Shown here: positions 13,488-23,889 of the stretch, piece by piece
Layout: each line of letters opens with the position of its first letter
Position numbering within the stretch: the stretch's first letter is position 1
Source: Luidia sarsii
Lineage: Eukaryota; Echinodermata; Asteroidea; Paxillosida; Luidiidae
Assembly: GCA_949987565.1 (NCBI GenBank)
Contig: OX465112.1
Span: forward strand, 13,677,299 to 13,741,298
DNA length: 64,000 bases
Direction of reading: 5' to 3'
Notes under the pieces: model-generated
Database searches by the model: none
Told to the model about the DNA's origin: nothing
What the model saw: the letters and a program-made list of their open reading frames with translations, nothing else
Made by a program: the position numbers and the translations under genes

Positions 13488-15110
13488 TAAGGGTCGGACG
13501 TTTAAACGTTTAACCGTTTAAACGAAAAAATGAAAAAATCCGTTTAGAGATTTTTCTAAACGTTTAAACGAAACTTAGGGCCTGCTGTTGAACAAAGTAT
13601 ACGGTAATTAATCTGGGTCATTTTTTTTCTGACGTTGCTCCGAAAAAGTGTCTTTCCGAAACACTTTAGCTCCGCCGGTCAAATCAGACGAACTCTCCAT
13701 TTGATCAAGCCAATGTGGTGACCGCTGCGCGCACGGCAGAGGAGGCGGCTTTGTGTGTCTGTACTGTGTGTGCCGCAGGCCGCCTGCTCAACTACATGTA
13801 CAGTACAGAATACAACACGGGTGCGCCGCTCATCACATGGTGATTGTCCAATCACAACCTTTCATGGCACGAGAGTGATGCGTCCCTATCGCGGTGCTTT
13901 TCAATTTCATGCAGCCAAATCACACTCGAATAAAGAAAACAGAAATAAGATTAAGAAGGCAAACAGCAGGCAACAAACAATTATTGTTTATTCCTACGAC
14001 CGGGTGACGCGCTGTTGGGATTTGAAAAACACCACTTCATGCCCATGCTATTTGTTTGTATTTCTCTGAAATTGAAAAGTTTACCGCCTGCCCGCCTGCC
14101 AAATTCACGACGGCAATTGCCGTCATGCTCTCACCAATTGCCGCAGTGTCCTTATATTTGGAGGATTTTCACGGCAACGAATTGCCGTGCCCTTTTATAG
14201 CACATTGCTGCCATGCGGCCCTTTCAGCCGACGGGTTAGTTGGGCCTTGGAGGTAGGGGCAGATCGGACTGTCGGCCAGCGCTGGCGTTAGCACAGAGCG
14301 CAAGACCGCTGTGTGCACCACACATGGAAGCTCGTACCGTGCGCACTGCCAGCTAAACATTGCGCAGTTTCATGTCAACGAACTTTTCGTCTGTGGGTAC
14401 CAGTGAATCTTGGACATCGCTGGCTGTACCAAACAACGGGTACCAACGGTAGTTGGGAGCGATTTACGTTGCACGATAGATAGATTGCGCAATAACACGT
14501 GGTTGGGTTGCGTGTGAAAGTAGAATCATAGAGCTGTAAAAAGCTTGACAGCATGGACTATTCCATTAGGCTTAGAGGGGTATGACTTTATACATTAATA
14601 AGCTCTGATAATTTCCTCGTTTAGAGTGGACCTAGCTGTTTACAAATCCATCTTTACAAAACATGTAGGCTATTGAGACTTCTCTTTTTTTTATTTCCCC
14701 GGAAAATCTATTTTAACATAATTATTTTTGTCGTCAGGATGACTAGCACCCCTGCCATACTTGAATGGTACAGTCCATGTTCCGTGAGAAGGCATGTTGG
14801 CGGCTGACTAAAACCTATTTTGGACGTCATTTTTGAGGTGGAAAAACAACTTTTTTAGGCATTATGGTCCCACAGAAACGATATCATTTGTGGGAGACCT
14901 AAAACAACGCTTTGGTGCCCTCAGCGTCTATTTGCAAAGCATTTTAAGGTACTAAACTAGTCGTGCATTAAAAAACTCGGTTGTTAAACAGAAACAGTGC
15001 TGACATGCGGTGGCCTTTGTTGTTTGTGTTGGCCAAACGTTTAAACGTTTAAACGGAAAAGTGAAATGCGGTTAAACGTTTAGCAAATTAAACGTAAAGT
15101 CCGACCCTTA
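13488..15110. mobile_element. Non-autonomous hAT-like DNA transposon, 1.62 kb
   Basis: The element begins TAAGGGTCGGAC and ends GTCCGACCCTTA, a perfect 12-bp terminal inverted repeat, and is flanked by the 8-bp direct repeat CAAGCGAC. An 8-bp duplication is the hallmark of the hAT superfamily. Multiple copies of GTTTAAACG and close variants sit just inside both ends (13,499-13,570 and 15,035-15,095), like the subterminal transposase-binding repeats of hAT elements. The interior has a perfect 16-bp palindrome, GACGGCAATTGCCGTC, at about 14,109. The longest interior frame (from 13,755) shows no transposase-like features, so the element probably depends on a transposase encoded elsewhere. Intact ends suggest a fairly young insertion. 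Confidence 0.87.
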
Positions 15111-15118
15111 CAAGCGAC
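15111..15118. other. Target-site duplication (right), CAAGCGAC
   Basis: Matches 13480-13487 exactly. Confidence 0.85.
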
Positions 15119-16114
15119 ACACTGCCTTTCCACCAACCGGGGATGGGCGCGGGGCTATCAAATTTCATCAGCAAATATCAAATTAATACCACAGAGGTAT
15201 CATCCCTGCCACGTGCACTACATGAATGATTATGAACAGAGTAAGGTTTGGATTAATTGGTAACGTTCAGAGATGCATTAATTAGTCTTCATTAGGTTTC
15301 AGAATCTGTCGGCTTTTGAGGAAGGTCCTTCCAGAATCGAAAAACAGCACCCTTGGTGATTCAAATCAAACTCAATTAAGCAAAGTAAATTTAATAATTT
15401 CACCACTCACGTCACACTCTTTCTCACCCCTTTTCTTTCATGAACAGAAACAAGTTATAAAGGCAAAGAACACACATATTGTGAAGCACATTCATGACAT
15501 TGTGTTTAATAACTAAGTAAAATTTCCGCAAATGTTTCTGGAATCCCGTCTCACTGTATCACAATATTGTGTTTCAAAATCATTATATGCGTATTCGAGG
15601 TTATCAAGATATAAAAATTATGCATATTCATTACAGTTATGAATATCCAAATCACTGGTCAGTATGTACATTATCAATTGATGCATTCGGAGCTGACATC
15701 AGCTGTGCGTAGTCCCTGAGCGCTATGGCGGCATTCCTGTAAGGCGCCCCTCGACAAGCGGTCCAAGGAACCCAGCTCATCCTTAGCGCTGTGTGTACAC
15801 ATTACGCTTTTTTGCGTCTCGTCATCACTTCACCTCTACAGAATGGCTGATTGATATAATCAATGCATCAAGTCTACTGATGGCTCAATTCTGGCTAGGG
15901 CTCAGGCTATGTTCCAGACTGTAACCAAGGCGTTTTTCTAAGATCTGACAAATGGATATTGTCTGTTTAATTTCAAAGACCATGGCTTAAAATCCAAATT
16001 CATAAAATTATGAGTCACCGCATTACAGTGCAAACTGCTTACTAAACTTATGGTGCAATTTTTTTTTATTGAGGGCCTATGTTTCGATCAAATTCTAAAA
16101 TTTCTCAATAGCAG

Positions 16115-16168
16115 AGTTTTTGAGAAAGGTCCTGCACGCATCGAAACGTCAGGCCCTCTACATTTTTT
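16115..16168 (+). repeat. Dispersed TTTGAGAAAGGTCCTGC / CGAAACGTCAGG repeat
   Basis: Contains TTTTTGAGAAAGGTCCTGCA then ATCGAAACGTCAGGCCCTCT. The same unit recurs at 16,995-17,045, 21,273-21,367, 35,178-35,232 and 48,590-48,692, here in the CCCTCTACATT-ending subtype. Confidence 0.7.
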
Positions 16169-16689
16169 GTGAAAATAAGACCACATTTATTCTCTCATGG
16201 TTCAATTAATAAAAATCTTTATAAAAAGACAGGTGCCCCAAAAAACCCTGAGCTGGTTTCAATCAAAAAAGGCACATCAATGTCACCATAAAAACAATTG
16301 CAATACCTGAAAGACAATCAATTCTGTGCATCTCAAACACTGGCGATAATCAATCTTTGAATGTTATAAAAAAAATACAAAGCATTTTGTTTGGTTTGAT
16401 GAAATCAGATAAAATATACAGTATTATCAATACAAAAGGCCATACAAAAAAGCCATAAAAACATCTGGTTTAGATATGTACTGACATTTTTATACATTTT
16501 ATTGGATTGGAATACTTGTTTAGTCTTTAATTTCCCCTCAATTGGTCGTCAAAAAACCTTAACACCCGTACAAATAACAAACTAAAAGAACAAATCAAAT
16601 AACCAAAAGAACAAATCACATTTGTAACCAAAAAACAAATGAAACAAAGTGAATGGTGCGTTCTAGTCAATTTTTCGCAGGCCAAAATG

Positions 16690-16765
16690 ACAAAATGGAC
16701 TGGGCTGGGATTCGAACCTGAAACCTCTGGCTGAATATTCCAGTGTTCTACCACCAGCACTATGG
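16690..16765 (-). repeat. tRNA-derived (SINE-like) fragment
   Basis: On the minus strand a box-A-like GGTGGTAGAACACTGG is followed by CAGAGG and a perfect box B, GGTTCGAATCC. The anticodon-arm equivalent (CTGG, nine bases, CCAG) and the T stem pair poorly, so this is a tRNA-related repeat or pseudogene, not a functional tRNA. Confidence 0.4.
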
Positions 16766-16994
16766 ATCGAGAATAAAATTGTATTCAGTGAGCCGTGTGA
16801 CATTTTTCTTTAGAGGGTCCTGGTGTTTCAATCCCCGGCTAGACCCTTCAGTCCGCCTCCACATTTTTGACACAATCCTGAAAAGCATCTTTAGTATCAC
16901 AAAAACTAAGGCTCAAATTACTGTTCAGTTGGCAGGCACTTCCGGGAATGGTTTGAATAAAAGTGTGGAGGATCATAGCAGAGCATTTCTCTCT

Positions 16995-17046
16995 ACATTT
17001 CAGAAAAGGTCATGCTAGGAGCGAAACATCAGGCCCTCTACATTCT
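16995..17046 (+). repeat. Dispersed CGAAACGTCAGG-type repeat, diverged copy
   Basis: AGAAAAGGTCATGCTAGG followed by AGCGAAACATCAGGCCCTCT, a mutated copy of the 16,115 unit. Confidence 0.65.
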
Positions 17047-17241
17047 AGAGAATCTAAAACAAATTTGGACAATGTACAGTTTTCAGAAATGCATAATTGG
17101 AATCCTCCGAGTCAGCAAGCAGTAGGCGCTTTTGTATGGGAATGATTGAACAAAGATTGAAAAGCATTCTAAAATGAATTTCAGTTTGCTGTACATACTG
17201 ACCAAGGCTAATTTTAGTGGGAATTCAAACAAAAAAGAAAT

Positions 17242-17247
17242 TTTAAT
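17242..17247 (-). promoter_or_regulatory. Possible polyadenylation signal ATTAAA
   Basis: On the minus strand ATTAAA lies about 19 bases past the stop codon at 17266. This fits exon 3 being the last exon of the membrane-protein gene. A hexamer alone is weak evidence. Confidence 0.35.
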
Positions 17248-17265
17248 CAGGAAAAGAGAAGAGCT

Positions 17266-17619
17266 TTAAAGTTCACTCTTCTCCAGGCCTGCATTCTCGA
17301 TTCCCTTCTGGGCATCGGTGGCTCCATACTGACTGGCCTCTAGGCTGTCTGCCTTACCCGGGTCAGGGTCAGGGCTGACCGAGGCCCTGCAAGCCGCCGG
17401 CCGCCTGAAGCACTGCTTCAACAGCATGCTGGTGATGGCCACGCCAACGATGAAGACGAAGACCAGCAGCACCATCAGGCCGATCAGGCCGACCTTGAAG
17501 TCCAGCAACTGGACCAGGGCGCTGAGCGTCATCATGGCGCCGTAGACAGCCAGGATCAGCATGAGGTAGACGGCCTCCCAGGCCGCACTGAGGGGCTCTG
17601 GCCTGGACGATGCCTGGAC
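17266..17619 (-). CDS. Exon 3 of the membrane-protein model (C-terminal, two membrane segments)
   Basis: The acceptor is CCTCCAACCACCAG after a pyrimidine-rich stretch. The exon has 117 codons plus stop. It starts VQASSRPEPLSAAWEAVYL, then has two hydrophobic segments (MLILAVYGAMMTLSALVQLL and, after DFKVG, LIGLMVLLVFVFIVGVAITS), a basic stop-transfer KQCFRR and an acidic cytosolic-looking tail ending GLEKSEL. Strong GC bias at third positions and the membrane pattern support coding. Whether it joins exon 2 is less certain. Confidence 0.65.
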   Translation of the reverse strand, partial: VQASSRPEPLSAAWEAVYLMLILAVYGAMMTLSALVQLLDFKVGLIGLMVLLVFVFIVGVAITSMLLKQCFRRPAACRASVSPDPDPGKADSLEASQYGATDAQKGIENAGLEKSEL

Positions 17620-20600
17620 CTGGTGGTTGGAGGGGGATGGGGATTGGTAGGGGGCGTGGGAGAAAGATTGAGAGAGAGAGAGGGAGGGAAAGAGAGATTG
17701 ATGGGAGGGAGAGAGAGAGAGAGAGATTGAAAGAGAGAGAGAGAGGGAGAGAGAGAGAGAGATTGATGGGAGGAGAGAGAGGGAGGGAGAGAGGGAATGA
17801 TGGAAGGAGAGAGAGACAGGGAGAGTAAGTGAAAAATACAGAGAGGGAAGGGGAGAGATAGAGTGAGTAGAAGGAGAGAGGGTAGAAGGAGAGAGGGGAG
17901 AGGGAGAGAAAGATACAGAGTAATAAGATAGAGAGAAGGAAGAGGGGGAGAGAGATAGTAGAAAGCAAGTGGACGATGGAGATTAGGGTAGAGGGGAGAG
18001 AGATAGAAAGTGAGTGGAATATGGAGAGAGGGGAGGGAGAGAGAGATAGAGAGTGAGTGAAAAATGGAGAGAGAGATAGAGAGGAAGCAACAGATGAAGA
18101 GAAGAGAGGGGAGACAAAGAGAGAGATGGAGAGAGTGGTTGCAAGATGGCGAGAGGAAGAGTGGAACATGAAAAGGACAGAGTAGGGGAGAAATAGAGTG
18201 AGTGATCAAATGGAGAGGGAAAGAAAGATAAAACAGTGAGAGAAGGAGATTAGAGAATGAGAAAGATTTGATAGTGAGAGTGCAAAAGTCAGAGAGAGTT
18301 AGGGGAAGCGGGGAGTGAGATAGAGAGGGTAGTGAAAGAGATAAAAACAGAGAACACATTTCAATCAGTCAAACTTCCTCAGCCTTTTTAATAAAAAAGA
18401 CATTGCAAACTCACTGCTAGGTCACCCAATTCCTTTATGTTTTCCCTCCCATTCTGTCAATTCTTGTTGGGAATTTAGTTTGAGACAGTTTGGAATCATT
18501 AATAATTAAATAAATAATCAAAGTAGAAAACGATTCATCTTTTCCATTAGCCTTAAACTGAACAACACTATTGGTTGGTCCGAGTTACATGTATGAGCAG
18601 TGGCCAAAAATGGGTCTGATTCAAAATGGGCCAGGCACCTTTCTCTCAATGAAGAGGAACAACTCGATGATGGCCCAGGAAAAGAGGGCTGCCAGGTACT
18701 CGATGGCCGGGATGCGGATGATCTCGTTCAGCCGGATCCAGTAGCGGCCCTGGCGGTCGGGCAGCGTGGAGTAGACGCCCACGGTGGCGGCCAGGTAGAC
18801 CACAAAGGGGGTGGGCCGGAGCCAGGCGGGGAGCTTGCGCCAGAAGGGCAGGCCGTAGACCTGGGTCATGGTGAACATCCAGAGGAAGCCAAAGCAGAAC
18901 ATGGGCCAGAGGAGGGTGCCGTTCAGGTCGGGCCCGCCCGTCTGCGAGGCCACCACGCTGCCGTGGAGGATGACCCAGGACTCCAGGGCCAGGCGCCAGT
19001 AGCGGTTCAGGTGGAGGTCGGTGTAGATCAGGCTCCCCTGGAGCGTGATGATGAAGGTGTGGAGGAAGCCCATGGCGTGGCCCCAGGTGTTCTCCATGGG
19101 GTGGTACCAGAAGGTGTAGATGGCGGCCCAGGCGAAGGCGTAGCCGTGGTACTTGCGCAGCAGGTTGACCGTGCCCGACGGCAGGCGCAGGACGGCGGCG
19201 GCGCGGTCCGTGCTGCGGGCCGAGGGCCAGCCGAAGGCCAGCCCCCGGTCCCGGTACTCCAGCACCAGGACCAGCACAATCAGCATGATGACCGAGCTCT
19301 GCGAGCTGGCCACCGAGACGTCCTGGGCGGTGGCGTCGTAGGTCCAGTGGGTCTGGCCCAGGTGGAGGAGGTGGAAGACGGCGTTGATGGCCAGCGCCGC
19401 GTAGTTGAAGCCCGACAGCTGCCCCGAGTAGCGCCGGCCCTTGGCCTTGCCGCTGCTGCTTCCCCAGATCAGCTTCTGCTTCTGCCCGTAGAAGATGCAG
19501 CCCCACATGAGGAGGAGGTGGCCGAAGAAGCAGAACCAGGCGGTGGCCCGGGACAGGGCCGTGGCCTGGTCGGGCGGCAGCTTCCAGTAGTACCAGCGGC
19601 CCACGGCGTCCGTGCCGTAGCGGCCGGCCACCCCTTCCTCGGTCTCGAAGGGCTCGGGCAGGAACCGGTCATCCGAGGTGGTGCTCTGGTTGTGCGTCCA
19701 GCCCGAGTTGGCGTCCCACTCGCGCAGGGCGCCCAGACCAAACATGGCCGCCAGGAGGGCCACGATGAATGCCATCCCCAGGAGCCAGGCGATGACGTCC
19801 TGGCGCCTCTGCCAGAAAGGCTACAATCAAATTCAAGAAAAGGGGAATCAGGGGGAAGTCTTCAAGGCCCAATTCAACATTGGTAAAGGTCGAAAGATTA
19901 CCTCAGTTTGTATGTCAAACCATTAAACATGTATACCGAAAAAACAACACAATGAATTTGTTACAATAATTCGAGAAGGTAAAAAGGGAACCAAAAAAAA
20001 TCACCTTTTTTGCACCAACCTGTGAAAGATGAACGAATTTGGTTTGATTTTTAAATAGTGCCCTCATGAGTTTTTATCCGACTATTAACGACTGGGTATA
20101 AATGTAAATGTGTCACGTACATGTATGTGTGTACTTGAACATGTATGTCTGTGGGGTTTTACAATGTAATTCGAAACAGACGTCGGCTTGTTTGTTGCGG
20201 CAGCATTCAACAAATCATTTTTATCTCACAAAATAAAACTACATGTATTTCAGGTTGTTTGAGTGAAGAGTTCTTGAAAAGTACAGCATCCCAGACCATT
20301 TGATTTCAACATGAGGATTGTATCATGACCATCTACATTCTACATACACAAACTGTAAATTAGAAGGAAATCTGTGGACATTCCCAATGTTGTATTGGAC
20401 CTTTAAACGATGTTTGTGACTGGTGCCCCCTCCCCATCCCAGCAAAAATTATAATAAACTATGAATGCCACTAACTAAGGGCCGGATAGCTACGGTGGTT
20501 AGAGTACTAGAATACATGTGTTAAGCCACAGATCTCTGGTTTGTGTTCTCCATTCACCCACAAAGAAGCAGAGCTTATAAGTGTGGGCCCTTGTACAAAT

Positions 20601-21091
20601 ATAGGAATACATATATCATAATTATAGGCCTATAGGTTACACATTAGAACATAGAACACAATAGCCTAGGTTACAAAACACTAAACAAATACAAGACTAC
20701 CACAGAGACAAGATATTAGAATAGAAATTTACATAAGTCAAAGGAGAATCTAATTGTTTTCACAGATGAAAGGATCAGTTAAGTTCCACAAGGTAGGACC
20801 TTAAATGAAGTAATTATAATTATTTTTCAAAACAATTTGAAATAATTGATATGCAAAAAAAAAAACCAAAACAAAAACACTAAACGGAGACTGTACCCTG
20901 CATTCTATTTTCACAGTCACGCAAGTTTTGAGATAACCATGAAGGAAAATAATTTTAAAAGAAGTTGAAATTGGGCAAGTGTGTGGGTGACCTCTTCTGG
21001 GGATCCTATCAAGGCTGGCATGACTTACCCCTGTGTCCACTTTCTGCATTGCCGCGTCCTTTTCCTGCCGCACGTCTTTGACGGAACCCAT
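17266..21091 (-). CDS. Multi-pass membrane protein gene, three-exon model (family not recognised)
   Basis: The model joins 21091-21029, 19820-18639 and 17619-17266 on the minus strand. Every junction is phase 0 and the product is 532 residues. The ATG at 21091 sits in a strong context (GTCACCATGG), with an in-frame TGA 42 bases upstream. Exon 1 ends at a perfect GTAAGT donor, and exon 2 starts after TTGATTGTAG. Exon 2 encodes about ten hydrophobic segments and exon 3 two more. There is no signal peptide; the first helix is at about residues 29-54. Histidines cluster in or beside helices at about 246, 261, 269, 275, 291 and 307, which could bind a metal or haem, but that is speculation. The exons are far more GC-rich than the introns. 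Weak point: the intron 2 donor is AAG|GTGCCT. If it is not used, exon 2 ends the protein at a TGA (18621) after 420 residues, and exon 3 belongs to another transcript. I do not recognise the family and assign no function. Confidence 0.7.
17645..18350. repeat. Purine-rich (GAGA)n tract inside intron 2
   Basis: About 700 bp of impure GA/GGGA repeat on the plus strand (CT on the transcribed strand). It lies between exons 2 and 3 and creates long Ser/Leu/Pro-rich open frames on the minus strand that are not genes. Confidence 0.9.
18621..19820 (-). CDS. Exon 2 of the membrane-protein model (main ten-helix exon)
   Basis: An open frame of 399 codons runs from the splice acceptor to a TGA at 18621-18623; in the three-exon model the exon stops at 18639. 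It starts PFWQRRQDVIAWLLG. Hydrophobic segments lie at about residues 29-54, 112-132, 159-180, 196-209, 246-265, 269-288, 297-314, 325-344, 359-375 and 392-412 of the joined protein. Possible N-glycosylation sites are N65 (NQS) and N321 (NGT), both in predicted loops. The internal Met at 19775 would give a 384-residue protein if exon 1 were not used, but it lies inside the first helix, so it is an unlikely start. Confidence 0.85.
   Translation of the reverse strand, partial: PFWQRRQDVIAWLLGMAFIVALLAAMFGLGALREWDANSGWTHNQSTTSDDRFLPEPFETEEGVAGRYGTDAVGRWYYWKLPPDQATALSRATAWFCFFGHLLLMWGCIFYGQKQKLIWGSSSGKAKGRRYSGQLSGFNYAALAINAVFHLLHLGQTHWTYDATAQDVSVASSQSSVIMLIVLVLVLEYRDRGLAFGWPSARSTDRAAAVLRLPSGTVNLLRKYHGYAFAWAAIYTFWYHPMENTWGHAMGFLHTFIITLQGSLIYTDLHLNRYWRLALESWVILHGSVVASQTGGPDLNGTLLWPMFCFGFLWMFTMTQVYGLPFWRKLPAWLRPTPFVVYLAATVGVYSTLPDRQGRYWIRLNEIIRIPAIEYLAALFSWAIIELFLFIERKVPGPF
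19821..21028 (-). other. Intron 1 of the membrane-protein model
   Basis: GTAAGT at 21028-21023 and a terminal AG at 19822-19821 on the minus strand. It is AT-rich and includes a tRNA-like repeat near 20,487. Confidence 0.6.
20484..20560 (+). repeat. tRNA-derived SINE-like fragment
   Basis: GGATAGCTACGGTGGTTAGA resembles an A box, and 40-odd bases later GGTTTGTGTTC looks like a decayed B box. No cloverleaf is complete. Confidence 0.4.
21029..21091 (-). CDS. Exon 1 of the membrane-protein model (21 codons)
   Basis: Encodes MGSVKDVRQEKDAAMQKVDT then G: a short, charged, probably cytosolic N-terminus. The start context is optimal (ACCATGG), an in-frame TGA lies 42 bases upstream, and the exon ends at a consensus GTAAGT donor in phase 0, matching exon 2. 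Confidence 0.65.
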
Positions 21092-21272
21092 GGTGACTTC
21101 TCGAGTGAGGGGATCAACAGACTGAGCCTCTCACCACGGAACTCTGCACACCACCAAAACAAAATGGAATAATCTGAAAAATGATACAACTCAACAACTG
21201 CAAAATCCATATATCTTTTTACCAAATTTGTACATTTTTTTCTAAAAAATTTAATTAAAAAAAATTATCTCA

Positions 21273-21367
21273 AAATTTAGTGGGCCTGACATTTTGATCC
21301 TAGCAGGACCTTCCTCTGCCTTTGAGAAAGGTCCTGCTAGGATCGAAACGTCAGGCCCACTAAATTT
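21273..21367. repeat. Fold-back copy of the CGAAACGTCAGG repeat
   Basis: Two copies in opposite orientation meet at CCTCTG. Arms of about 40 bases (AAATTTAGTGGGCCTGAC on the left; its complement ends at 21367) would form a strong hairpin. A tail, CATTTTGGTAGTTTTAGTCA, follows at 21,376 and is shared with the copies at 35.2 and 48.5 kb. Confidence 0.85.
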
Positions 21368-21430
21368 CAAGATTTGCATTTTGGTAGTTTTAGTCAGTAA
21401 GCAGTTTGCAATATTTTTGGGTATATAATT

Positions 21431-23745
21431 CACTTCAAAAAAATATATTAGGCTACCGGGACAGCAGTTCTAGCACTCTTCTGTCTTCAAAGATCCAGGC
21501 ACATTTTTTGGTGCATTTTTCATGACCTTTTGGACTCAATGTCCGACTACGGTCACGACGAGTGTCATACAATTATATGTTTCCCCTCCTATCCTTCAGA
21601 AAAAGTCACGGGTTTGAATGCTACCTGAACTACTGGTGTTTTTTCTTCAAGCAGACAATCGGGCAAAGCATTGAGCGTGTGCGATGTTCGCATTGCGTAC
21701 TACGGCAAAACCCTCATCGAATGACATTCTCACTACAAACACAAAGTCACAAGAAGCTACCGTAGTTGTTTCATTGGTTTGGGGATGTTTCTTGGCATTT
21801 TGGCACTAACCCTGAAAAACAAGGCCCCCAAATAAGGTTGTGCCGGTTTTCGGTTATACTGAAAAACCGAAACTGAACCGAAGCCTTTCTGAAACACGGA
21901 AAAACCGCCTGAGACCGAACTGAAAAAAAAAAACACCACGTTTTTTTTTCTTTCAGCACGTCCGTGCTCGTATAGTTTTGTGTTGCTGGCATGCTTTCCG
22001 AAAAGTAAATTGGGCATACATGTATGTATTCACTTGGCACATCACAGAGACGTATGCATTGATATTTCCATGAGGAGCAAACGAATCATGAACGATCACC
22101 AATGTCATCAAGGCAACAAAATAATTGACGATAAAGATCGTCCCGTGCGACCCCGCAAGCATGATACACGATCGGCCTTGTTACGTTGTGTCAGTGTCTT
22201 GCGTGAGATCAACGTTCTTTTTTTATCTAACTTCAGACCAGCAACCATAGCTACCGGTATGATGCAAACCACTATCAACTACTCAATGGGTGGCGCTCCT
22301 TATTATGACAACCATGGTAGTGTTACACTGTACAACTTGGAGACACATGATCGATTATGTTCGTTTCACCCCCCCCCCTTTTTTATCGTGGTGGGCATGG
22401 CCAAGGAAAAATTACGCCATAGCTCTAGTTCACGGTATGTCAAAACAAAGGTAACATGTAGGCCTACAGTAAAAAGACACTACAATCTGTTTACCTAGGA
22501 CCAAAATGCATAGCTGAACCAATGCAGACGCCCCAATGGTTTGATCTGAGGAGCATCTTTCTCAGACAGTCAGAGGCAGAATGAATAATTATTGTATCAT
22601 ACAAAATACATTGCCTGGGAGGGAGTGTGATATGGGTGTGCACAGCGTGTTATAGATTGATTGCCTCTGAATGGCGCCTAGTCCCATCGCAATTCCCAAA
22701 GCGGCCAATTACTCAGTTAAACAATCAGAGTACTGCACTTACTACATTCTCCTGAGGGAATGAGTAAATGGAGGGCGCACTTTCTGAAGTTCATAAATGG
22801 ACGCAAAAAGGTGGGGTACCGTTACCGGTATTAAAGTAAAAACCTGCCGATGTTCACACTAGTTGCTTTTCCCCTGGGGAAAACATTCGGGGGCTTTTTC
22901 CTTCTACCCTAGCCAGAGCAGCCGGGTAAACATTCCCCGGGAATTCTTTGGTAGTGTGAACAGACCAACCAAAAAATTCCCAGGGAATGGGAATAGAAAT
23001 TTTAGAAATCCCTGGGGATTTCGTCCTTACATGTAGCCCTATTTGACCAAATGGGAAGGCCACCATCTACATGTACACGTGTAACTGAGTAGCTCAGTTA
23101 ATTTACAGCACTGGTATGAAAAACCAGAAGTCTCTGAAAAAAAAAGAGAAGAAAAAGAGCTTTGAAGTTCTGTATGCTACCGAGAGAATATATACACCGA
23201 GTGAAACCACAAAGGGAGAGCAGCCATGCATGAACCCACTCTCAAATGATACTTGGCATGAATACAAATATTGACAATTGTTAAATAAGCACTACATTAT
23301 GCTCCAGTACTCTGCACATATGGAGTTATGAAACACAGGGAGGGGGGGGGCAACTGGGACAAGGTTTGGGTCTAGAGTTCAGTGCCTTATGCAACAATTT
23401 ATCAGGCATGACCTTTGGTCTGATAAGATGCAGTGACAAAGGAACTAATCGTAATACCATGGAGGATTCCTCCATGGTATTACTAGTAATAGAATAGCGT
23501 GACACCACACAATCAACTATGATTATGAAACCAAGTGTTCCTTCCTCCATGTTTAGTCTAGAACAGATAAATAATGTATAATCTTGTGTTACTATCATTC
23601 AGTTGAATTTCTTCTGTCACACTCCGGTCAGTCTCGAAAAGGACAAAAGGACTGATTTGATTTGATGTAGGCCTATCTTTGTAAATCATCCGTTGACTGA
23701 CAGAGGCTTGACAGGGTCGGGGGAAAATATTTCTCAATTTATAGG
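21431..23745. other. Intergenic stretch, no supportable gene
   Basis: AT-rich with scattered TAGGCCTA and ACATGTA motifs. A segment at 22,235-22,290 (CAGCAACCATAGCT, then a GATGCAAACCACTATCAACT-like part) recurs in diverged form at 61,212-61,250. Oppositely oriented TGTTCACACTA and TAGTGTGAACA at 22,851 and 22,952 may bound a small decayed MITE. A tRNA-like A box lies near 23,085. Confidence 0.45.
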
Positions 23746-23749
23746 AAAG

Positions 23750-23886
23750 TTTGCGGTGACACCATGTAAAATAAGGTTTCCTTAATGAAGAGGTAGATGG
23801 TTCTGAAAAGAACCTGAGTGATCTTTTCAGAACCATACCTCTTCTCTTAGGGGGTCTTGTTATTATACATGGTGTCACTGAAAACT
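23750..23886. repeat. Fold-back repeat with GTGACACCATGTA ends
   Basis: GTGACACCATGTA near the left end pairs with TACATGGTGTCAC near the right end. Inside, AGAGGTAGATGGTTCTGAAA pairs imperfectly with TTTTCAGAACCATACCTCTT. The core hairpin GGTTCTGAAAAGAACC (23799-23814) matches the stem-loop style seen at 25,446 and 44,620. Confidence 0.8.
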
Positions 23887-23889
23887 CTC

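Larger units (their letters stand above)
15119..17240. other. AT-rich intergenic stretch
   Basis: No supportable exon. It holds two copies of the dispersed CGAAACGTCAGGCC-type repeat and a tRNA-like fragment, listed separately. Confidence 0.5.

Noticed and set aside
13755..14069. Transposase frame in the hAT-like element
   Set aside because: 104 residues with no BED finger or hAT dimerisation-like composition.
16690..16765. Functional tRNA gene
   Set aside because: Box B is perfect, but acceptor, anticodon and T stems do not pair.
17369..18359. 266-267-codon minus-strand frames
   Set aside because: Ser/Leu/Pro-rich translation of the intronic GA tract, partly fused to exon 3 in the wrong frame.
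18600..19886. 428-codon plus-strand frame opposite exon 2
   Set aside because: A GC-rich antisense shadow; the minus strand has clear membrane-helix structure and splice sites.
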